From Rhynochetos jubatus (Eukaryota; Chordata; Aves; Eurypygiformes; Rhynochetidae): a stretch of DNA of 64,000 nucleotides. The DNA lies in contig CM050657.1 in assembly GCA_027574665.1 (NCBI GenBank), positions 31,557,408 to 31,621,407 of the forward strand, given 5' to 3'. The notes under the pieces are model-generated. The model ran no database searches, was not told the DNA's origin, and saw nothing but the letters and a program-made list of their open reading frames with translations. A program made the translations under genes and the position numbers. Within the stretch, counting starts at the first letter, position 1. Every line of letters starts with the position of its first letter. Below, piece by piece: positions 12,112 to 24,766 of the stretch.

Positions 12112-15100
12112 GGATGATAATTTCGCAGTAGTCTTTCTTGCACTGCCATTACTGGTTTTTTACATGTCTTTTACCTTTGCAAATCAATAGTCAGGATTTC
12201 TGGTTTCCCATCTCTGCTACTGTTGGAGATTTCTACTACCATAAATGCCAATCACCATATATGTAGGTTTGCTAGCAAAAATTAATCAAAAAATGTTCTC
12301 ACCAAGAGTATTTTTCAGTTGTAATTATCCAGCTGTATTGGTTATTATGGTAACATTATTTTTTGTGCTACTTATTAATGTCATTCATTGCAGCACAGTG
12401 GGATTAAAGTATTGAGCACCTTGTCATGATACAAACCATCTCTCTTGTTCACAGTATGTAGCAGTATGCTTTGATAATCCTTTCGAGTGAGATGTTTGGG
12501 GTATGCAAACTCCCAGATGATGGCCAGAACAGGCCACAGCTCCTTTTACTGATGTCTTGTGTGAAGCCATGTGGGCTTTTGAGTTGAAGAACATTTCCAC
12601 TAGCTGGTGTCACTAGAACGTATAACTAAGGCCAAAACAAGGAGTTGAACAGTAACTGTAATACTTACGCCTTTCTTTTTCATGTAATATGCTTCATCCA
12701 TTCCTTCACAAAGTTTAGCTGTTATAAAATAGCAGCCTTTTCCAAATTGTTTTCCCACTGCAACACTCTGCCTTGCTAGATGTTTTCTGCTTACATGTGC
12801 TTGCTTTATAAGCATGGATAGACAAAATGGAATCTATCATAAATTATAACACTTACCAGTGAGAATAAATCAAATCTTGAAAAATAATTCAGTGTGCTCC
12901 TGGGAACAATTTGGATGAGATTCACTGCTGAAACCTGTGGAAAACAAAGTGTCATGACTGCACTGGTGATTAAATCTTTCTTAATATGAGTTGGGAACAG
13001 AATTATTCTATTTAACATATTTCTTTGTCTTTTTACCTTTTATAGAGGATTCCCCTCCTCCACGACCCCAACAAATATTTTCCTCTTAAAAAAAAAAAAT
13101 TGTCTGATTCATTGGATATAGATGCCTTATGTTAAAAACCAAGTTATTAATCTGTTGATTTTACCGTGTCTGTATTATGCCCAGGCAACACGTTTGTAAC
13201 TTTCTGTCTTCGCTCCTGTGCTTGGCTGGTACTCCCATTGGTACTGGAAAGTCTTATAGTCTCAAAGCCTTAATACAGTTCCTAACCCTCAAAGACGAAA
13301 GGTCAAATCTGGGCTGGTACCTATCAGTCTAAATCTGTTGCAATCAGTGGAATTAAGACATTTTGCAACTGTGAGGGATTTGGCATAAAGGATATGACAC
13401 ACACACACACACACACACCCCTCCAAAAATGAAAGAGCAGTACTGAGGTGATGAAATGGAGCATACAAAAGACTAGGAAATGGCTGAATTAAATGGCTGG
13501 GACGCTACCAGAGAGATGTTTGAATTCTTGCTTTAAATTAAGGGATGTGCTTAAGTATGGTCCTGAATAGGAAACCTTTTCTTGAAGTGTGAGCTTTGTA
13601 TTCCTGTTGTTGAGCTAGACACGAGGAAATTGTCATTAGCTGTAATTCAGAATGGTACATATGCATGTTCTCAGTGCTAAGCAGGCAGTACTGCTGGAGC
13701 AGGCATGCTCAGGAAACAAAGGAAAGAAGGTAGAATATAGTGATATACCTCTGAGGGTACTTCTCATGGGTATAAAACAGCACAGGAATCAGATACAAGA
13801 TATTTTCCCTCCACACTATTAATTAACATTTACAATAGTACTTTGGGATTCATATTTTCACCATTATGCCTACCTCAATCACAGCTTGTACTGAATTATC
13901 AGTATATATTAATTTATTTAATCTTTGTTTTTAATCAAGTTCCTATGATTTTTCTATAAAAGTCTAGAGCAAAAACTAAACAACTATTCTTGTGTTAAAA
14001 TTAATAATACTTTAGAACAATTGTTATATTCTAGAAGTTTAGTTACCTGTTTCACTGTTACTACCTCAGAGAGGCTTTCACAGTTAAGGGTGCAAAATAT
14101 TTGTAGATGCCCAATTTAGACAAACAAAATGTCAGAAGAGTAGCTCTTTCTATAGGACACTTTGTGTCACTCTTGATCATATTGCTACATACGTTTTAGA
14201 TGTTGTCATAGTAACTGCTATATGTAAATGTATATGTTTGCTACAATCTTTTAACTTACTGGTCGCCCATAATTACGTGTGGTATACATGTGAATGTCAG
14301 TACCTTATGTAAAATCAGTATAATATGATGCATGTAACAGCATATTTTTTTACATATGCATGTGTCTATGTTTTACATGCATGTACCCGTCCCATGTTTT
14401 ATGTACATATTTTGTAATTAAAAACTTGAAAGTTTGATCCTATAACGTGTAATAAAGACTGTTGTGATTATATATATCTCCAAGTTAAAAAACCCATGAT
14501 TAACTATGTGGACTGGTTACTATGACAACCTCTTAAAATACCTATACTGTTTTAAAAAAAAAGACAAAGCAGTCTCCAAAAAATTAAATTGTAGTATATG
14601 ATTGAAATTTTAATACAAATGTGCTGTTTTAAATAAGGAATTGTTTGAATTATAATGACATGTGAAAATCGTATGTATTTGACTTGCAGGAAGCATGAGA
14701 GCTATTCATAGGCCTAACATGGAGTTTGACTTGCAAGAAGTGAGGCAGGCTCGTGAGGAATAGCTCAGTGAAGTATTTGCTGAAGCTTGAATGGGCACTG
14801 CAGCTGCCCACTGCTGTGGGATTCAGTGTGGTCTGCGGAACAGTGGCAAAAAATGTAACTGGTCCTGTGCCAAGTATCTTCCTACTCTTGAATCGAGTTT
14901 AGTTTTCTGTCTGGATCTTGGAATGAACAGAAGAGTGTCACTATTGATGAGCCAGGAAAGGTCACAAGGTATTTGATCTGAAAGCCATGACTGACCCGTG
15001 TTTAAGCAAAGCCTGAGTGCTGCTTTGGAAGTCAGTGTATTTCTGTTGACAGTCAAGACACCTTTGGAAGGTTTTTCTTAACTTTTCACAGATTTGAAAC

Positions 15101-17175
15101 ACTAAGGCTGCTTCCAAAAGACGTGGAGCAGTGGGTGGACTTGAATGAATGAATCAAAGATTCTGGTAACTCGCATTAATCAAAATGAATTGCTCTTTGT
15201 CAAAATTGATGGTGCATAATAACGTAATCACAAATTTTGGGAAATTAATTTGTTCTGTGGCTGCTGAGGATGCTGTTAGGCTTTTTTCTAAGTCATATTC
15301 CACCTGTAAACATGTCTGAAAAGACATTAAGAAGACATTTTTGGATAAAACCATTAAATTGGTGTTTGAAGGTGCACCCATTGGAACACATTAGGAAAGG
15401 ATATAAAGCAAATTCTCACAGAAAGTAAATATAGTTTTATTCTCGTTGAGAAAAGCTCTGAGCAGCAGTATTAGCATGTTGCAGGAGTTTTTGCCATAGC
15501 TTTACCTCTGTTTTTCGGGTGAGCGCAATAACATACCTTCTAATATCTGAGCTGGGTGAGCCCAAAAAGCTTTACCAAGGAGCTGGAGTTCTGGTTGTGA
15601 CTTGTGACTGACTTTTAAGGTGAAACAATTTTGTAGGAACAACTGGGTGCTTTGGTCACCAAAATTATTTTTAAACTGGCTGACATTCAGGAGTAATACC
15701 TTTTCACTGTAATTTAGAGGCCATTTATTTTATTCCTTTTACAATTTAAAATGCATAAAATAAGATCACTGTCATTATAATTCACACTAACTAAAAGATC
15801 TTTTCTTATCATCAAATTACTACACAATTACTGTAACTCTGTACTGATTAGGAAATGGAATACATGCCATTTGCTTTTCAAGGTGCGCACCTTAAAAAAA
15901 AAACCCACAACAACCCTCAGCTATATGATGGAAGGGGAGAAATGAGTTGAGAGGGTGAAGTAAACGCATTAGTTATTTCTAGAAACAGTCTCAAAGACTG
16001 TTCAAAGAGTTCCTAATTTTTCATCATGGTGGGCTAAAACTCTGAAAAATGTTGAATATTTCTTTAAGCTGGTGTGGTTTTGAGCTGCTTTGGGGAGAAT
16101 ATCACATGCTATTTTTTTGCTCTGCCTCTTCATTTAAGAGGTTGTGGTCTAATCTCATTAAAATTTACACCCTGTCTGTCCGTGTCCGTGTGTCTGTGTG
16201 TGTGTGTGTGTGTCCCCCATCCCAGCAAATAAGGGGAAAAGGTAAAAGGAAAATAGAACAAGAAATAAAATAGAGATGAGACATCTTTGGCAATTACTTG
16301 TTCAGAGAGGGCTTTAGATGTAGGAAAATGATTATCTGGCAAGGCTGAGGCAGTTCCTTCAGCTCTGAAAAGTTACAAGCTACCGAATAAATAAATAAAG
16401 TTAAAATAAAGCTTTCTAGTATATTCTTTGATTACTTACTCAGAACTGCAAGTTATTTTGTATGCAATTCTTTAGAGAGGAAAATTAGTAATACAAATTC
16501 AGCCTTAGTAAGCAAGGTCGATCAGGAGTCACAATCAGCATTATTCCAAGAGAAAAAAACCTCACAGAGAGATGGGAAATCTACAGATCAGATTGCATCA
16601 AACAAAAGATGTTTAAAACCACATAGTGACATGGGCTAATGTTTCACTCACGAATACTGACAATTTCAGAATTTATGGCACTATGGTATTACAGTGGTCA
16701 TGTTGACAATTACATTGTAAAGGCAAACTTGAGTATTTCCACTGAAATTATTACAGTTGTTTTTACTGTCATTTTGTGGTGGGTGAAAAATAATATTTAT
16801 TGTAAGTAGAACTACAGCTTTAATCATCTACAAAAATCAATAGTTAATATATGCAGCAGTATACATCTTTCAAATGGTGGGAAATAATTTCTTACAAAAA
16901 TGCTTGATATATACTGTTCTTAGAAATGTTTCAAAGAATTGTAGCGATGTTGAAGCCTTTTTCAGCCTCAAATCATACAGTCCATTTGAGTAATGGAAGA
17001 CAAAGGAGGTGCCCTTATGTGATCATAAAAAGAAATACATGGTGTCATTCCTTCAAGAAAAGAAAAGTTAGGTACAAAGCAACTGATAATTTAACCCCTT
17101 AAGAACCCCATACTGAGAAATTGAGTGTATGTCACTGGAGAAAACAGAGGGAGAGATATAGATATATATAGATAT

Positions 17176-17210
<35 letters not shown>

Positions 17211-20200
17211 TAATTTTTTTTTGGTCAAATGAACTGCATGTCAATGCAAAAAGAAAGTAAAATTATATGATGCCGTATTTTCTCAGAACAACATCACTAT
17301 TTTTTCCTGTTTAAACTGCCTGCTTTCTTTAGTACCTCTGTTGTAATTTACTTGAATTTTCCCCATTCTGTTTCACATTGTACTACACATACTTGCCTGA
17401 TGTCTTTAATTGTTGCACTTTGTGCAGAGTAATAAAAAATTTTGGTACTGTCAAAAGCAGTAGATGCTTTGTCGTCTTATTTTAAAGAAATTAATCAGTC
17501 TTTTCAAATGTGACATATAAGTGGATCTAAATGTGTTTTTTCTTAAATTTTTCTTCTAATGACAATTTATTATAATTTAAGTATTATCTAAACCATAATA
17601 TTTCAGCTGCAGAGCTAAGTGTTCCATGAACTTCTCTGTTCTGCTGTCCACCAGCTACCTTGAATGAATGACTGCATAATAGCCCATTAGTATGATACTA
17701 TTTATAGCACAGTAATTGGGAATCTATGTATAAACACTCTTTTGCAAATAACTACATCATTCTTACAGCTGCAAGTAAGTACAAGTTTTCCAAAACCACT
17801 CCACTCGAATGCAAGAATGTCTTTTGGAGAATTTATCCCACTCTTTTAAATAGTTTTTGCAAAGTCTGATATATCAAGCTGTAAAGGAGGCAGCTGACAT
17901 TTATAGAGTAATATGTGTTCTTGAAATAGTCGTACGCTAGAGATATTAATATCTTCATCCAACATAAATGACACTTGAGGATTTAATTGTAACCACAACG
18001 GTAAAAATTAGGGATGGTTAAGTCTGACTTGTGCGTTGAGCCACATGAAGCAATTTATAGTTGTATTTACTTTGCCTTTGATATAATTAGATTTATTTGC
18101 CATTGTCTTTGCCAAAACTCAGTGCTGTCACAGAAAGCTGGAATCCTACATCCTACAGTGTTTAATGAATTTTCCCAACTATATGAGCTCTAATAAACAG
18201 AGCACTCTCTATAAAGTTTGCTTTGCCTAATAAGCTTATATGGAAAAGTCTGTGTCTACCCCAGATACATGTGCATAAAGTACCAAAGGAGAAGAAAATG
18301 AATCTTAGCATACTTACTTATAACACAGGATGTACTTACACTTTCATAATTCCTCAGCCTTGTTTTACACTGAATATTTTACATTTTTAATTTACAATTG
18401 TAATAATACAGCTCTATTGGTGTTTTAATTTTTTGTCTGCATCATGATCCTTGACAATCAAGTCTTTCACAGTCTACCTGCTAGCCTAGATTGAGGAGTA
18501 AATATACTAAAGTCAGTCCATCAAATGAAACTATTTGTTAGATGGTTTTACGTTATTGGGTGTGACGTTGCTTTGAAAAGGAGGCGCAGGGCCTTGTCTT
18601 GTATTTCTGTAAGTGGATTATTTTTCTATGGTGAAAGCTGATAAATCTCAAGCTTGCTTCATAAGCTTAGGTCACAAATGTTTGTTAAATATAAACATGC
18701 ACCACACACATAGAGACAGATAGAAATTAATGTTAAAAACAAGTAGTGCTGCAGATATAGTGATACTAATTGGCCTAGCAGTTACAAAGCTCCCATTGAA
18801 AGCAAAACTTACTATAATCAGCAGATGCTTGGTATTCTGTTGTTTGCATATGATAGTATCCACAGTGGTCTAGCACTGCATGGTGTGAAAAAGTATTCGC
18901 CTTATTACAAAGACATTGCATATCAAAAAGGGGTACAGAAGACTCCAAATCTGGTGCCCTATAGGTCCTCTGGTCCAGTGCTTGTATTTTCTTCTGAGAC
19001 ACTGCAGTAATGATCTATCAAGTGGGATTAGGAGAGAGGGGGTTTGGAATGAGCTGGGAGACAAGCTTATTGCAGTAAGTAACCTGGGAGAAATTGGAGT
19101 CCTGTGCCAAATGCATTGCATCCTAGGGTTGTTTAAGTAAGGATAACACTGGTGCATTTCAGTAATTTTCAGGACTTACTTCATAAATTCATAAAAGATA
19201 CATTGATGTTTTGTCCTTTTATGATCCTTTACACAATCTTGAGCCTAAATAATTTCTCCAATACAACTGCACTGTAAGAACCTATATACTGCTTGGACAC
19301 CACACCCCCACCCCCCCTTCCATATTCACTATATCTACTTGCCTGTTGACTATTTATTTGAAACTATTCATCTGTATGGATTCTGGCTCCTGACCTTTAT
19401 CTCTGTCCCTACATGTGTTCCTTATTATCTTCTGAGCTAGTGTTGTAACCCTTTCATCTCCAGTTACAAATACTAATGCCCCTACCTTCAACTGGTGTAT
19501 GTATTCCTCTGTTTTAATAATGAAACTGCTTTCTTCTTCTCATTCCTGTTCAAACTCCTCATTTTCATATAGGTTTTTTTAGATATGTTTATCCTGTATC
19601 TGCTTATCTGTTACTTGCCTATTCATTTGCATAAGTTCTACTCACCTTGGACACCTGTCTGTTTTAGACTTACATCTGCATGTTGAAGTGTCATTTTAGA
19701 GTTATGACATTTGCTCTGTCTTCCCCCATCTCTCTCCTCAACACCTTGCAGAGCTCTGAAAGAAGTCCACTCCCAAGGGGATGTCTAAATTGAACAGTGT
19801 ATTAGAGATAGCCAAGCTTGTATACAAGAAGTTTTTAAAAAAGAACAGTCGAACATTCAAACAGTTGTCAGCCATCAGAATGAACATATGTCTGTGTTAC
19901 TATGCTATCTGCTTGCAGTTGGTTTGGTTCTTTCCACTCCTACGCTATCATACTGGTCCCACTCACAGTCTTGTTGATGATGTGTCTGAACTTATAGCGT
20001 ATGTTATTCAGGACAGAGACTGTCTTTATTTACAGACTCTCTCCCAAGAGCCCCAGAGCCTTGATTAAAGACATCGGATCGTACATCAATATAGATAATA
20101 ATTGCAGTTAAAGTGAAGGTCCTAAACCAGCCTCTTATTGAGGGAAGAATCTATTGCACAGCCAAGTCTTTTGTACTTTTTTGCCACGTTACAGATTCAA

Positions 20201-21418
20201 TCCTGCTAGGGTATGAGCTTTCTGCAGCCTATTGGACTCCTGATTACACCTTGCAGAACTGTTCACATCAGAGGAGAGAAGGGTCTTGTTTTTATTTTCC
20301 TTTTCAGATAAATTTGCAAGGTCGGAAAATCATATTCTAATAGACTTGCTATGTTGAAATTAGAGGGATATTTGCATAAGAGTTGTTAGAATCTTTGTAG
20401 CACTGATAAGGGGGCTGTGAAATAATGCTTACCTTTTTTTAAAAGAAAAAACCAAACAGTCTGAGAGTAATTTTTACATGGCATATATGCAGAGAGAATT
20501 ATAGCATAGTGCAGAGCAGTAGATTATGGTGCATCTTGTTAATGCTTTAGTACTTAACCTCTAAGAATCATTTTGAATTACAACTGAAAATGTAAAGATA
20601 AAAATCTGAAGATATTTTCATCAGATACTTGAAAGGTCATTTGTGGTGTTCTAACTAAAGCTGCAAGTGGGTTTCCTGGTATCAATGTCAGCCAAAGGAA
20701 AAACACGTTCCTGCTTAATAGTTTGACAGATTTCATCGCATGAAGTGACAAGAGCCAACCCAGAAAAGGGAGAGGCATTCATTGTTATTTAAGCAATAAC
20801 AGTGAAGGCAATGTAGCATAGCTAAAAGAAGGAAAGCACTTTAATTTACAATAATTTTACAACACTGACTTCATGTCATGTTGTTGCCATCTTGGCAGAG
20901 AATATTAGACTGTTTTATTGAAGGAAAAAATCTGCAATACTGATGTTACTTAAATGTTCTTTAGGATAGAATAGTTTTAGTAGCTAGGAAGGCTGTTTTG
21001 ACACTCAGTTGCAGGATTTCCGTTCAGTCTATATATAGGATTTGCATAATCATAGCAACATAAAAACAGAAAATATGAAGTTATACCTTTTATAAATAAT
21101 CATGTATGGTGAGGGAGATAAAAATACAAGATGACGTAATGTTTCCATTAGCTTATCAAGTGCTAGAATGCTGTCAGTGTTACTGACAAAATTTATAGTT
21201 TATCTAATGCCCAAGTCCTAGAGAGTACATGTTCTCCAGTATACAAATACTGTTCCATTTACATTAAAAACATGAGAGTAATTTTACATACTGTGAACTT
21301 GAGATTGAATCTGGCTGGAGGATGCAGTGAGATGAATTGGGTAGACTACTGTTAATAGATAGATAAGGTTATGGACCTGTTATGGACCTATGTTAACAAT
21401 AGATAAGGTTATGGACCG
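12112..21418. other. AT-rich intergenic DNA with small microsatellites
   Basis: I recognise no gene, LTR or LINE in this 9.3-kb stretch. All open frames are under 100 codons and none has a family motif. Simple repeats are (CA)n at 13,397-13,418, (TG)n at 16,195-16,213, AAAT repeats near 16,386 and a GATA array at 17,153-17,212. It could be intronic or intergenic; no exon-like block with both splice signals and a conserved frame was found. Confidence 0.55.
17153..17212 (+). repeat. (GATA)n microsatellite
   Basis: An ATAT-rich lead-in is followed by about nine perfect GATA tetranucleotides. GATA arrays are common in avian genomes, including sex chromosomes, but one array is not diagnostic. Confidence 0.95.
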
Positions 21419-21540
21419 ATGGCGATGACCACAGATAATATAGTGGGAAGTACCTCTGATGTAATTCTATGTATTGTCATTGCCAGAACAGGAGGTCATC
21501 TTAAAACACCTCTTCTGCCATGTTCTTCATTTGGACGGGA

Positions 21541-22500
21541 TTTTGGCTGCTCTTGGGCTGGAATTTCTCCTGGACTTGGGCTGCATTTTAGGCTGGAATT
21601 TCTCCTGGACTTGGGCCTGAATTTCTGCTGCACATGGGCTGGAATTTCTATTGGGCTTGGGGCTGAATTTTTCCTGGACATGGGCTGGATTTATGCTGGA
21701 ATTACTCCTGGATTGAGGCCCGAATTTCTCTTGGCCTTCGGCTTGAATTTCTCCTGGACCTGGGCCTGAATTTCTCCTGGATGTGGGCTGGAATTTCTCC
21801 TGCACGTGGGCTGAAATTTCTCCTGGAATTCAGGTTGAATATCACCTGGATTTGGACTGGAATTTCTGCTGCACTTTGACTGGAATATCTCCTAGACTTG
21901 GCTGCAATTTCTCCTGGACGTGGGTCCACATTTCTCCTGGAATTCGACTGGACTATCTCCTGGACTTGGACTGGAATTTCTGCTGCACTTGGGCTGGAGT
22001 TTCTCCTGGACTTGGGCCTCATTTTAGGCTGGGTAATTACTCCGGGACTGAGGCCTGAATTTCTCTTGGCCCTGTTCTTGAATTTCTCCTGCACGTGGGC
22101 TGGATTTTGGCTGCTCTTGGGCTGGAATTTCTCCTGGACTTGGGCTGCATTTTAGGCTGGAATTTCTCCTGGACTTGGGCCTGAATTTTTGCTGCACGTG
22201 GGCTGGAATTTCTGTTGGGCTCAGGGCTGAATTTTTCCTGGACATGGGCTGGATTTATGCTGGAATTACTCCTGGATTGAGGCCTGAATTTCTCTTGGCC
22301 TTCAGCTTGAATTTCTCCTGGACCTGGGCCCGAATTTCTCCTGGATGTGGGCTGAAATTTCTTCTGGAGTTCAGGTGGAATATCTCCTGGATTTGGATGG
22401 GAATTTCTGCTGCACTTAGGCTGGAATTTCTCAAGGAGTTTGGCTGCTATTTAGGCTGGACTTACTTCTTGACTTGGGATGGAATTTGGCCCTAATTTCT
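21541..22500 (+). repeat. 30-bp minisatellite with a 564-bp higher-order repeat
   Basis: About 30 degenerate units of the pattern GGAATTTCTCCTGGACTTGGGCT repeat with a ~30-bp period, written here as GGAATTTCTCC + TGGACTTGGGCT. A larger repeat is superimposed: the block beginning TTTTGGCTGCTCTTGGG at 21,541 recurs at 22,105 with nearly the same order of unit variants, giving a 564-bp higher-order period. Because 30 is a multiple of 3, several frames on both strands stay open and give repetitive peptides such as EIPAQVQEKF. These frames are explained by the repeat and are not genes. Confidence 0.93.
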
Positions 22501-22540
22501 GCTGGAGGTCACGTCCTGGACAATCTGAGCCTACAGCGCA

Positions 22541-22770
22541 GGAGAGATCCAGGACCCAGTGCAGGCCAAATTCAAGGTCACTTCCAGTAGAAACCGGGGC
22601 TCCAGCACAGGTCAAATCTGGGACTCGGTGCAGGAGAAATTGGAGGCCACGTGCAGGAGAAATTTCACAGAGTCCAGGAGAAATTGAAGGTCCCAGTGCA
22701 GGAGAAATTTCAGTCAGAGTTCAAGAGAAATTGGAGGGCACGTTGAGGAGAAATTTGGGCTCTACTACAG
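22541..22770 (-). repeat. Same 30-bp minisatellite in inverted orientation, arm 1
   Basis: Units now read GCAGGAGAAATT and GGAGAAATTTCAG, the reverse complement of the AATTTCTCC core of the preceding array. The two halves therefore form a loose, imperfect inverted repeat around 22,500. The block GCAGGAGAGATCCAGG...GTCACTT at its start recurs at 23,020. Confidence 0.88.
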
Positions 22771-22789
22771 GGGACATTTGGGTGTGGCT

Positions 22790-22810
22790 GGGGGGGGGGG
22801 GAGGGGGGGG
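22790..22810 (+). repeat. G-tract (potential quadruplex)
   Basis: An 11-bp G run, one A, and a further eight Gs sit between the inverted minisatellite and the GC-box repeat. The strand is a candidate G-quadruplex former; this is a prediction from composition only. Confidence 0.9.
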
Positions 22811-22838
22811 CTGTGGCTTGGGGGCATGGCTTTGGAGC

Positions 22839-22992
22839 ATGGCTTAAGGGGAGGGGGCGTGGCTTAAGGGGAGGGGGCGTGGCTTAAGGGGAGGGGGCGT
22901 GGCTTAAGGGGAGGGGGCGTGGCTTAAGGGGAGGGGCGTGGCTTAAGGGGAGGGGGCGCGTCTGGGGCATGGCTTGGGGCGGTGGCATGGCT
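22839..22992 (+). repeat. 20-bp GC-box tandem repeat
   Basis: About six near-perfect 20-bp units GTGGCTTAAGGGGAGGGGGC are followed by degenerate ones. Each junction contains GGGGGCGTGGC, a good match to SP/KLF-type GC boxes. The array could be neutral minisatellite DNA or a dense SP/KLF binding platform. Confidence 0.92.
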
Positions 22993-23019
22993 TAAGGGGG
23001 GCAGGGGCGTGGCTTAGAG

Positions 23020-23190
23020 CAGGAGAGATCCAGGTCCCAGTGTAGGCCAAATTTGAGGTCACTTCTAGGGGAAACCGGGGCTCCAGCGCAGGTCAAATTG
23101 GTGGTCACGTCCAGGAGAAATTCAGGCCAGAATCCAGGTGAAATTGAGGCCCAAGTGCACGAGAAATTCAGGCCCAATTCAGCGGGCCTC
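23020..23190 (-). repeat. Inverted 30-bp minisatellite, arm 2
   Basis: This segment resumes the GGAGAAATT-type units after the GC-box repeat. Its first ~75 bp directly repeat 22,541-22,615, including the GAAACCGGGGCTCCAGC stretch. The GC-box array therefore appears to have been inserted into, or to have grown inside, the minisatellite. Confidence 0.85.
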
Positions 23191-23759
23191 ATTACATTTC
23201 CTCATTACAGTTAGGGATGAGAGGGAACTAATACATCCCCTGCCAGCCCTGAACCTTATGGCAGTCTGGGGAGATCAGTACCAGCTGGGAATCCCAACAA
23301 CAGCATACCCCAATTAAGGCCAGGATGGGAGATTCCTTAGACCTGAAGTCAATTATCTTGTGACTCTCTAAATAGAGGGATGCTCTATGGCTGACCCTTG
23401 CTTTCTCCTGGTCTGCAGGGGCTGCACCCAGCATCTCCCTCGGAGTGGGACGGCACTCAGAGTTCCACACACCCCCAGTTTGTGAAAGGAGAGGACGGTC
23501 GACACAGCCTGGACTGAAAACCCTCCTGGAGGCTCAGCTCTGTTCCCGTTGAGACGCGCTGACATGTGACGGGACTGCTTGCACCGGGCTCCAGGGCTGT
23601 TTGAACAGGTACCTTCCTAGCAAGATGCGTATCTCCACGGCCATTTCTGTCTCTGGCAGGGTGAGCGTGTGCGTGCAGCTGTGTGCCGGGAACTGTGTTA
23701 ACCCTTTGCTGGAGCTGCTGTGCTGATGGATGGAGAGTTGAGTCCTCCTGACTTCTAAT

Positions 23760-24100
23760 GGGTCCCAGGGAGCCCCAGGCCCTCCCCAGCCTGTTCCAGT
23801 GCCCCCTACCCCCCCCCCCAGTGGGACCCAGGGCCTGCCACGCCCCCCTCAGTGGGACCCAGGGCCCCCAGTCCAGCCCCAGCCTGTTCCAGGGCCCCCT
23901 GCCATTCCCCATTGTGTCCCAGTGCCCCCAGTCCAGCCCCAGTCTGTACTAGGGACACCCAGTCACTCCTCAGTCTTTCCCAAAGGCCCCCCAGCCCTCG
24001 CCAGCATGCGCAAGGGACTCCCAGGCTCTCCCCTGGGGGTCCCAGTGCCCCCAGTCCCTCCCCAGTCTGTCCCAGGGACTTTCTGGCTCCCCAGACCCTA
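23760..24100 (+). repeat. CCCAG-rich minisatellite in copy A
   Basis: Irregular ~40 to 50-bp units of the form GGGACCCAGGGCC...CAGTCCAGCCCCAGTCTGT recur through this interval. Copy B has a shorter version at about 39,245-39,410. Open frames across it are proline-rich artefacts of the repeat. Confidence 0.8.
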
Positions 24101-24107
24101 ACCCCAG

Positions 24108-24400
24108 ACTACAGCTCCCAGCCCCGGGCAATAATAATATATATGGCTGCCTGGCGGCCCCATCTTCCAGGCCCACAGCCCGCCATGTGCCGGGATCCCC
24201 CAACGCCGAGCGGCAGAGCCATTGCCCGGACTCCAGCTCCCGTCGTGCTCTTGTCTGTTCCACATGGCAGTCAGAGGCCTGAGGACAGAACACATTAGAG
24301 CTGAAACCCCACGGCGAAGCCCAACGCCAACACTTTACCTGCACTCTGGGGTGATGCGGCCGCGCTCGCTGCTTCCGCCGCCCGGTGGCCAGAGGCCGGT
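24108..24400 (+). promoter_or_regulatory. CpG-rich promoter-like segment, copy A
   Basis: The segment begins with GACTACAGCTCCCAGC, a ZNF143/THAP11-type element. About 20 bp later comes an AT-rich AATAATATATATGG box, then a CCCATCTTCC stretch and a second GGACTCCAGCTCCCG. A CpG-dense tract with GCGGCCGCGCTCGCTGCTTC follows at about 24,355. Motif order and the CpG tract suggest a plus-strand promoter and 5' exon; the ATG at 24,353 (MRPRSLLPPPG) is a possible but unproven start. Promoter activity is inferred only from motifs and from conservation with copy B. Confidence 0.45.
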
Positions 24401-24417
24401 CCTGAATCACGGCAGAA

Positions 24418-24766
24418 CAGGGATCTGGGATTGGGACAGGGATGGAGACAGAGATGGAGAAAAAAGCAGCAGGGCCAGAGAAAAAGGGGCAGAAAGAGTG
24501 GCAGGGCGGGAGTAGAGCAGAGAGAGCAGCAGCAGGATGGAGAAGGAGGGAAAATGGGACAGTCAACAGGACAGAGGCACAGGAATGTGGGCAGGGAGCA
24601 GGACTAAGGGATACAGGGAGAAACAATGGGACAGGAAGCGGGACAGAGGGACAGACAAGAGCGATGACCATGGGAGAAAGAGAGAAAGTGAGAGAAGGAC
24701 AGCATCTTGGGGAGAGAGAGAGATGAGGAGCCCTGCAGGGAGGGAAAGAACCAAAGGGGCAGGGGC
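24418..24766 (+). repeat. Inverted repeat, left (purine-rich) arm, copy A
   Basis: This purine-rich block (GGATGGAGACAGAGATGGAG and onwards) is the reverse complement, with few mismatches, of the pyrimidine-rich block at about 25,940-26,277. Matching landmarks in reverse order include GACAGTCAACAGGACAGAGG, CAATGGGACAGGAAGCG and the CCTGCAGGG near the inner end. The arms are about 340 bp and are separated by about 1.2 kb that holds an exon-like block. Confidence 0.9.

Noticed and set aside
21419-22495. Repetitive proteins on both strands (EIPAQVQEKF-type and WAGISPGLG-type)
   Set aside because: Produced by a 30-bp minisatellite whose period keeps frame; no conserved start, splice signal or codon bias.
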